From Tillus elongatus (lineage: Eukaryota; Arthropoda; Insecta; Coleoptera; Cleridae): a stretch of DNA of 64,000 bases. Below are positions 57,611 through 64,000 of this stretch, piece after piece. Both the position numbers and the translations under genes were made by a program. The DNA lies in NCBI GenBank assembly GCA_964006375.1, contig OZ023262.1, positions 95,520,976 through 95,584,975 of the forward strand, read 5' to 3'. The notes beneath the pieces are model-generated. The model saw only the letters and a list, made by a program, of their open reading frames with translations. It did no database searches and was not told where the DNA came from. The first letter of the stretch is position 1; each line of letters starts with the position of its first letter.

Positions 57611-58880
57611 ACATATTTTCTTGAAAAACACCGTCTAATCCACGACAGGCAGTATGGATTCCGTCAGCGCAGATCAACTGCCGACCTTCTTTCCTTTGTC
57701 ACCCATTCTTGGAACAAGTCTATGGAACTACACGGTTAATCCCAGATTGTCGCTCTAGACATATCCAAAGCATTCGACCAGGTCTGGCACGCAGCGCTGA
57801 TTAATAAACTACCGGCCTATGGCCTACCACCAAAACTCTGTACGTGGACAGCAAAGTTCCTCTCCAACCGGAGCATTTCTGTTGTGGATGGCGATTCCTC
57901 AAAACTGTATCCAATTAATGCAGGAGTTCCTCAAGGTTCAGCTTTAGCCCCTACTTTGTTTCTTCTCCACATCAATGACCTCCTCTCTAGCACATCCAAC
58001 CCAGTTCACAGTTACGCGGACGACAGCACCCTCCACTCCAATATACAATATTCTAAGCCTGTCTCTTTAGCCCAACTAGATGAGGATCGCAGACTCATGG
58101 AGGGTTCTATCTCCGTGGATCTCCAAATAATATTAGACTGGGGAAGTAGAAATCTTGTACAATTCAACCCCACCAAATCACAGTCTTGCTTTCTTTCTCA
58201 TAAGAGATACACCAGCCCTAGACCCATCACAATAAACAACCAAGTTATTCAAAGTAATGAGTCCTTTTCACTTGTTAGCATCTCTGTGGATCGAAATCTC
58301 AATTGGCACCAACATGTCACATCAATTGCACAAGCGGCTGCTAGGAAATTAGGTTTTCTCTTCCGGGCTCGCAAATACCTTCCACCAGCTAATCTCTATA
58401 CTTTATATACTTCACAAATAAGACCAAACCTCGAATACTGCTCCCACATCTGGGGTGCTGCTGCCGCTTCTACACTCGCTATCCTGGACTCCATTCAGAA
58501 GAGAGCTATACGTCTCATGGGTGACGCTACCCTCACCCAAAGGCTGCCATCCCTTGCCCACCGACGTGCCGTTGGTGACCTCTCTCTCTTTTATAGATAT
58601 CTTCACGGGCACTGCTCAGAGGAGCTTTCTTCCATAGTTCCTCCACCTACTGTCCCCCAACAGATCCACCAGGGAAACAGAGCGAATGCACTTTTTACTG
58701 TCCAGGTCACCAGACATAGAACATCTTGTTATGCCCGCTCTTTTGTCCCGAGGACTTCCAAGTTGTGGAACTCCTTGCCGGCACACGTTTTTCCTTCTCC
58801 CCCGAACCTCCAAACCTTCAAGTCCAGAACTAACAAGTTGCGTCTTTCGTCCTTGTCGACACCCACGGTACTATAGTATT
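57611..58880 (+). pseudogene. 5'-truncated non-LTR retrotransposon RT (jockey/CR1-like)
   Basis: One frame from about 57611 reads HDRQYGFRQRRSTADLLSF and IVALDISKAFDQVWH (motif A), then NAGVPQGSALAPTLFLL (motif B) and HSYADDSTLHS (motif C). Thumb blocks follow, ending in FVPRTSKLWNSLPAHVFP and a stop at 58874. An in-frame TAA lies at 57737-57739, so the intact open part starts near 57740 (first ATG 57884). The endonuclease and ORF1 are missing, typical of 5' truncation. A 3' UTR and an A-rich tail (aataaaaaataaaaaaac, about 58910-58927) follow. It is a dead copy. Confidence 0.9.
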
Positions 58881-58927
58881 TAGGCTGTAAGCCCTCGTGG
58901 TGTGTTGTTGAAATAAAAAATAAAAAA
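58881..58927 (+). other. 3' UTR and A-rich tail of the RT fragment
   Basis: A short 3' end (tgtaagccctcgtggtgtg) with A-rich tail, marking the element's terminus. No target duplication was recognised. Confidence 0.6.
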
Positions 58928-60118
58928 ACTGTGACCCTTAAGTCACCCTCGTATTTAATTATATGATTAAACAAATGGGGGTTTCACAATTTAGAAATGA
59001 TACCGGAGTTGCTTAGTATTAAGGACTGCTTTAATGTCTTAAAAATAGATTCATACAAACAGGTTAACGACAAATAAAGTTCAAAACACTAATTTATGTA
59101 ATTGCTTCTCTAATTGATAATGAAGCTAATATTTAACAAAACATGTTAATGACGAATAATATTCAAACATCTAATCTAAGAAATTTTTATTATCTCAAAC
59201 AATATCTTTCATTCTTATGCCCCCTACTTTTAACTAGTATTTTAACCATTATAATTTCATTTAAAGTCCCTCGTGATTTAACTTTGTAATGGGTATTACC
59301 TCAACTATCATCCCCTGCTCTTGACTAGTATTAAATAACTGTAATTCTGTTTAAAGTCCCTCGTGACTTATATCTCTTTCTATTACCTCAAAATTAGTTT
59401 AAATATCGCGTTCTAAGTTATTCGACATTAATACACTTAAATTTTTGTTGAAGCTTTTACGGCTCAAATTTGTATACTGATACTCCATACAGATCTCTAT
59501 AATCTTCGAGGCAGCTATCACTTGAGCTCTTTTTAAACATTATATGTCATAAAAGCACACTCGCCTGGAAGAGTAAAAATAATTCCAAATGTATACGACT
59601 AAGTCAACCCTTTATAGAATTAGAACACTCACTACCACAGTGGTTAAACTACCTTAAGTAATTCTACGAAAAATCCCTTGTTTAAACTACCTCCTCTAAA
59701 ACCTCTACAGCCCTTTTTTGCTCCCTATTTTCGAACATTAATTCTCTCTACGAAACTATCCACTCAAGATTTTAAGTACTCCAAAAGTATTCAAACCCCA
59801 GTTATACCGTACACGGCGACCCCTTTATATATTGTTGGTGCCGCCAGGCGCTTTCTTTCCCGAAGGCCACACAGCCCCTAACACTCTGTAGTGCCCCAGA
59901 AACCCCAGGAACTCGCAATTACCGCCTTTCTCCCGTGATATTTTCTTCGCCAATCGAAAGTTGCAGTCTTTACAAAAACTTGTGTGATAAACAGGCCTAT
60001 GATAAAATAATTCCCACCATTCCTCGCGTAAGTGAATGATGTTCACTGTGTTAAATTTTCAGTTTGCCTGCACCAATAAAAGTGACCCCCTATATGGCCA
60101 TTGTTAACTGGGTGTTTT
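58928..60118. other. Sequence with an internal ~100-bp repeat, otherwise unrecognised
   Basis: An imperfect direct repeat (cttttgactagtatt ... tttaaagtccctcgtgactta) occurs at about 59217-59280 and 59315-59372, with a third short partial. 59675-60060 has short open frames on both strands with no known motif. Confidence 0.4.
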
Positions 60119-60538
60119 CCAAAAACTCCTGAACTGTCGTTTTTTCAACACGGTTGAATAAACTAAAGCTCAAGCTGCATATCTTCTTCTGTCCACTATT
60201 GGGTTTTATGTATATGAAGGCTGACCCTGGCTCAATTTCCAACTGGCAGGCGTCAGCTCAGGAAATTTAACACTTAATCAACTGGTTTTGTATTTCCTGC
60301 AACTGTGTTGTATATTTTATAACGGCCTGTTTTAATTCACTCACGATATTAATAATTATATTATAATTTAGCTATGGCTAAATTATACCGGGTGTCCCAT
60401 AATTGTTAACCCGCATTGTAGCCTACAGATTTACTCTTCCAGAATAATAATAAGATGACAAGATTAATCAAATAGATGACAATCAAATAGAATAAAATTA
60501 TCCAAGCAAGTACCTTGCTTACAACATACCCTATTATT
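60119..60538 (+). repeat. ~415-bp direct duplication, copy 1
   Basis: Starts ccaaaaactcctgaactgtc and ends cttacaacata. Near-identical to 61211-61620 (copy 2). It contains tacc-gggtgtcccataattgt, resembling the end of a DNA transposon. Confidence 0.85.
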
Positions 60539-61210
60539 AACGTATACAATTTTTGCTCGTATCTTGTATATGCACAAAATATTGAGTTTTACCGTAGAAA
60601 TCCATGACCCTGTATATGTGTAAACAGACAAAAACTGAAACTTACCCCGTATATGGGTTTAGTGGTTCTAGTTCGCGCTCATTTGAACAAATATTTTCAA
60701 AATTCATAAGTCGCGGTCCTCTCAATAAGGAACTTTTTTAGTAAAATTTGCTAAAATATAGACTATTAAACCATAAACTCTTTAGCTGAAACTATTGCCA
60801 AAGCACCAGAAAGAGGGTCTTGTGAAATGGATTTTCCGAAAATATTTTAGTAAAATGGAGGACAATGACGGTTGAAACTGAAACTTAGGCTTTGTAAAAC
60901 ACACTTATTAAGAGATTTCTTCTACACAATCCGTATTTGTTTCAGATTATTTTTCTGAAACTTTGACGTTTTAAATCGCAACTTCGACGTTTTAAGAAGA
61001 AAAGTTATAAAATTCTCAAAATACTTTTTCTGCTACTTCTTGAACTTTTTGCGTCAAGAAAACTTAACCGTTGTATGTAGTATTCAATTGGTTTTGTTAA
61101 CCACACAAAATATTTTGTTCTTGTGCTTCCCTCTGATCACCAGTCGCACCCAAGTTTTTTTTCTTTAAATGCCCATAACTTTTTTTCCTTTTAAGGTAGA
61201 CCTCACATTT
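60539..61210 (+). repeat. W end and X copy between the duplicated units
   Basis: cctattattaacgtatacaat begins W; X follows from about 60620 (aaactgaaacttaccccg) to about 61020. The remainder resembles the X family loosely. Confidence 0.55.
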
Positions 61211-61620
61211 CCAAAAACTCCTAAACTGTCGTTTTTTAAACACGGTTTAATAAACTAAAACTCAAGCTGCATATCTTCTTCTGTCCACTAAGGGGTTTTA
61301 GGTATATGAAGGCTGACCCTGGCTGAATTTCCGACTGTCAGGCGCCAGCTCAAGAAATTTAACACTTAATTAACTGGTTTTGCATTTCCTGCAACTGTTT
61401 TGTATATTTTATAACGGCATGTTTTAATTCTCTCACGATATTAATAATTATATTACAATTTAGCGATGACGAAATTATACGGGGTGTCCCATAATTGTCA
61501 ACCCCCATTGTAGCCTACAGATTTACTCTTCCAGAATAATAATAAGATGACAAGATTCATCAAATAGATGACAATTAAATAGAATAGAATTGTCCAAGCA
61601 AGTACCTTGCTTACAACATA
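61211..61620 (+). repeat. ~415-bp direct duplication, copy 2
   Basis: Same sequence as 60119-60538 with scattered substitutions. The spacing between copies is about 1.09 kb. Confidence 0.85.
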
Positions 61621-62312
61621 TATAAAACTTGATTCTGAAACTTTTTTTTTGGTTTGTCGGTATGTCGCTCGGTCGGTATGTCGGCCTGTACGACTGTCTG
61701 TTACTGGTAGCAATAACTTTGTAAAGAATTGAGATACTATCTTCAAATTTGGTATCCAGTCAGCACCCGACAAAGGAACGTTTCGAACTGCATTTTTTTG
61801 GGCAATATCGCTTCAGGGGATAGGAAATAAATAGGGTGTGATTTGGTGAAAATTTAGATTTTTTCGTTAAAACTCTCAAGTAAGATAACGTTTCAGAAGT
61901 TTGAATATGAATTTTTTCTTTGTGATCAAGTCACGGACGCTGACTTCATTTAATGAGAATGTCTTTCCGAGGAGAGTAGATTATCACAGCTATGTGGAAG
62001 TTATGATTCAATTTGCAGCACTATTTTTGTGTGTTGTATCGAACTTCGTCAATTAGATGAATTTATTTTTTTACTGATAATTTTAGCAATTAGTTTTAAA
62101 ACCATAGCATTACTCGATAGAGAATGAAGTGGTCTTTCAAGCGAGGTAATACAACTATCATCCAAAGGGGGTTGAGTGTAGGGGTTAAGTTTTACGATGC
62201 AAGATGTCCTTTTATAATCTGTGACGTGTTTCAGGATTCTTTTATAAATATGTAGAATAATTGAGATACTGAATTAATTCCACTTCGCTGTACACACTGT
62301 ATATTAATATAA

Positions 62313-62313
<1 letters not shown>
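61621..62313 (+). repeat. Family Y, module V and unknown flank
   Basis: Y (ggtttgtcggtatgtcg; gcacccgacaaagga) runs to about 61890, V (gtcttt-cgaggagagtagattatcac) to about 62040. The rest is unrecognised up to the TA tract. Confidence 0.55.

Positions 62314-62391
<78 letters not shown>
62314..62391. repeat. (TA)n microsatellite
   Basis: TA tract followed by a boundary-palindrome-like agcgaatttgatctac-aaaattcgcc (62417-62442). Confidence 0.9.
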
Positions 62392-62398
<7 letters not shown>

Positions 62399-63049
62399 TA
62401 TCAGGATTTCCCGAGAAGCGAATTTGATCTACAAAAATTCGCCAAAATGCCGATCTTGGCGGCTTGACGAAAGAGACGGTACTGATACTGGTCCTTAGCA
62501 TCTTATTAATTTAGTTAGCTATTGGACATAGTTTCTTGCTCTTATATCGAATGTTTTGTTGCTAAGCAGTGAAAGCAGATGGCGTGTAATTATTTATCAT
62601 TAGTTTACAATAGTGCTTGGAAGTTATTTAGGACACGTTACGTCTGCGATCATTCTCGAGCTCAAAGTGAAATATGTCAATTAACCCTAGCATATTTTAC
62701 AACTTAGACTTTATCACTAGAGAGCTAAAGTAGTTTACAATTCATTTCACAACTTTACTCAGCGAATTCGAATTCCTAATAATACTAAATGTTAGACTGA
62801 AGAAGTTTCAAGTAATTCAGTAAATAATTGAACTGAAATTCATGAAGCAGTAAATTTGATCACTAATGCAAGTGCCACTAGCATCTGAAATTACTGAATT
62901 CCAATGATCGATTGGTCCTTTCGCTTCAACACAATGAGTAAGAAGATTTTCCCACTTCAGACAAGTACTTGTGCAGCCACTTGAAATGGTACACATTTGC
63001 AGTTATGCAGTCGCTGTAATACTGCGGCAAAGATGTTTACAAAAACGTC
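62392..63049. other. Apparently single-copy sequence
   Basis: No recognised repeat or gene after the short palindrome at 62417-62442. Short frames only. Confidence 0.4.
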
Positions 63050-64000
63050 TGGACGCTAGAAGGTTATCGTAGTTATAGTTGTGAATTTTCATTAAAATGT
63101 TCTTAATAGCAAATATGTCTTTTTAAATGAAAACAGGCCTATGATTTGGTTACCATTATAACCCGTATAGTAGAAACAATGTACCATATTTCATCAAAGT
63201 AACTTTATTGTTAAAAAGTACAAATATTGTCATGGGACACCGCTATCTATTGGTAAAAATGCCGTTTAATATTGCCAAAAATTATAAAACAATTGAGATA
63301 ACTCAAAAACGATGAACGCTGTCAAACTTTTTTCGCTACACATATGCATTATCATTATATGTTAAATGCAAGAATGCAATATACAAGATGTGTTTCATTA
63401 AAAAAAGGACTAATGGGCCATCCTGTGATTGTCGAAATATTGTTACTAGATGCAGCTCAAGACACCCTATAGTTAAAGTATACAATTTTTTCTCGCATGT
63501 TGTATATAAGAATGGATATATTGAGCATTACCGTAGAAATGCGTCACTTTCTCTATATGAGAACAGATACAAACTGAAACTAACTGAACTGGGGTACTAA
63601 GGGGCCTAGTTTGCGATAATTTGAAGAAATATTTTAAAATTGCAAAAGTCGAGGGCTCCTCTAGCGAATTTTTTCTAGCAAAATTCGCTAAACATTATAG
63701 ACTATTAAACCATAAACTCTAAACGTAAAGCTACCGCCAAAGCATCAGAGAAAGGGTCTATTTGAAATCAATTTTCTGTAAATAATTTAGTATAGTGAAG
63801 GACGATCGCAGTTGAAGATGAAACTTAAGGTTTTGTAAATAACACTTCTTGTGACAGTTTTTCTACATAACACATAATCGTTTCAGGTCTTTGCCTAAAA
63901 GGTGCCACTTTTGACGTTTATATCGCAACTTAGACGTTTTAACAAGAAAAACGATCAAATTTTGAAAATAATTTTTCTGGTATCTGTTGATCTTTTTGCG
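63050..64000 (+). repeat. D-W-X composite repeat, forward, running off the window
   Basis: D starts near 63050 with a damaged hairpin, loses its other terminus near 63230 and continues into W (to about 63540: tcctgtgattgtcg; aagacaccctatagtt) and X (63550-64000: tttgcgataatttgaagaa; boundary palindrome 63664-63692). Confidence 0.7.

Noticed and set aside
58412..58974. Minus-strand frames overlapping the RT fragment
   Set aside because: They are antisense to the RT frame, which has its own motifs.

Overview
The window is about two-thirds A+T and has spliced exons, a polyadenylation signal, many transposable elements and about twenty long (TA)n microsatellites. The element set is Gypsy/errantivirus, I-like and R1-like non-LTR elements, Penelope-like elements with GIY-YIG, and DD41D mariners. 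The combination points to an arthropod, most likely an insect; the species cannot be named from the sequence. No bacterial operons, tRNA, rRNA or CRISPR were seen.

Only one host gene is supported. Two minus-strand exons, 36686-36856 and 16567-16749, join in phase 0 and encode the C-terminal half of a small protein resembling the insect DUF1091 / ML (GM2-activator/CheB-like) families. It ends in a Lys-rich tail with an AATAAA signal just downstream. The 19.9-kb intron between the exons holds mariner remnants, a Penelope-like remnant, an R1-like fragment, an LTR copy and many repeats. The 5' exons were not found.

Layout: 1-2290 dispersed repeats with (TA)n; 2290-2940 TGTC-rich repeats; 2943-4158 a 1.2-kb palindrome; 4420-9700 a decayed I-like retrotransposon (minus); 9819-10560 a solo LTR with a 4-bp target duplication; 11.2-12.5 kb a composite repeat; 13.0-15.0 kb a mariner with long terminal inverted repeats; 15.9-16.1 kb a Penelope-terminus palindrome with a hammerhead-like motif; 16.5-36.9 kb the host gene and its intron; 38.2-46.7 kb a very large inverted-repeat (foldback-like) structure with a 278-bp satellite in both arms and a Penelope-like element in the spacer; 47.6-50.8 kb composite repeat and scrambled satellite; 50.8-56.4 kb a young Gypsy/errantivirus-type element; 57.6-58.9 kb a 5'-truncated RT fragment; 58.9-64 kb repeats, including a 0.4-kb direct duplication.

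The most unusual object is the errantivirus-type element. Its LTRs differ at 1 of 406 positions and it has a clean CGCG target duplication, so it is recent. It has open gag, protease and env frames, but no reverse transcriptase, RNase H or integrase catalytic core. The protease is followed directly by about 320 residues of unrecognised Asn/Lys-rich sequence and then an integrase-type HHCC zinc finger. It looks like an env-bearing, RT-less element that would have to move in trans.
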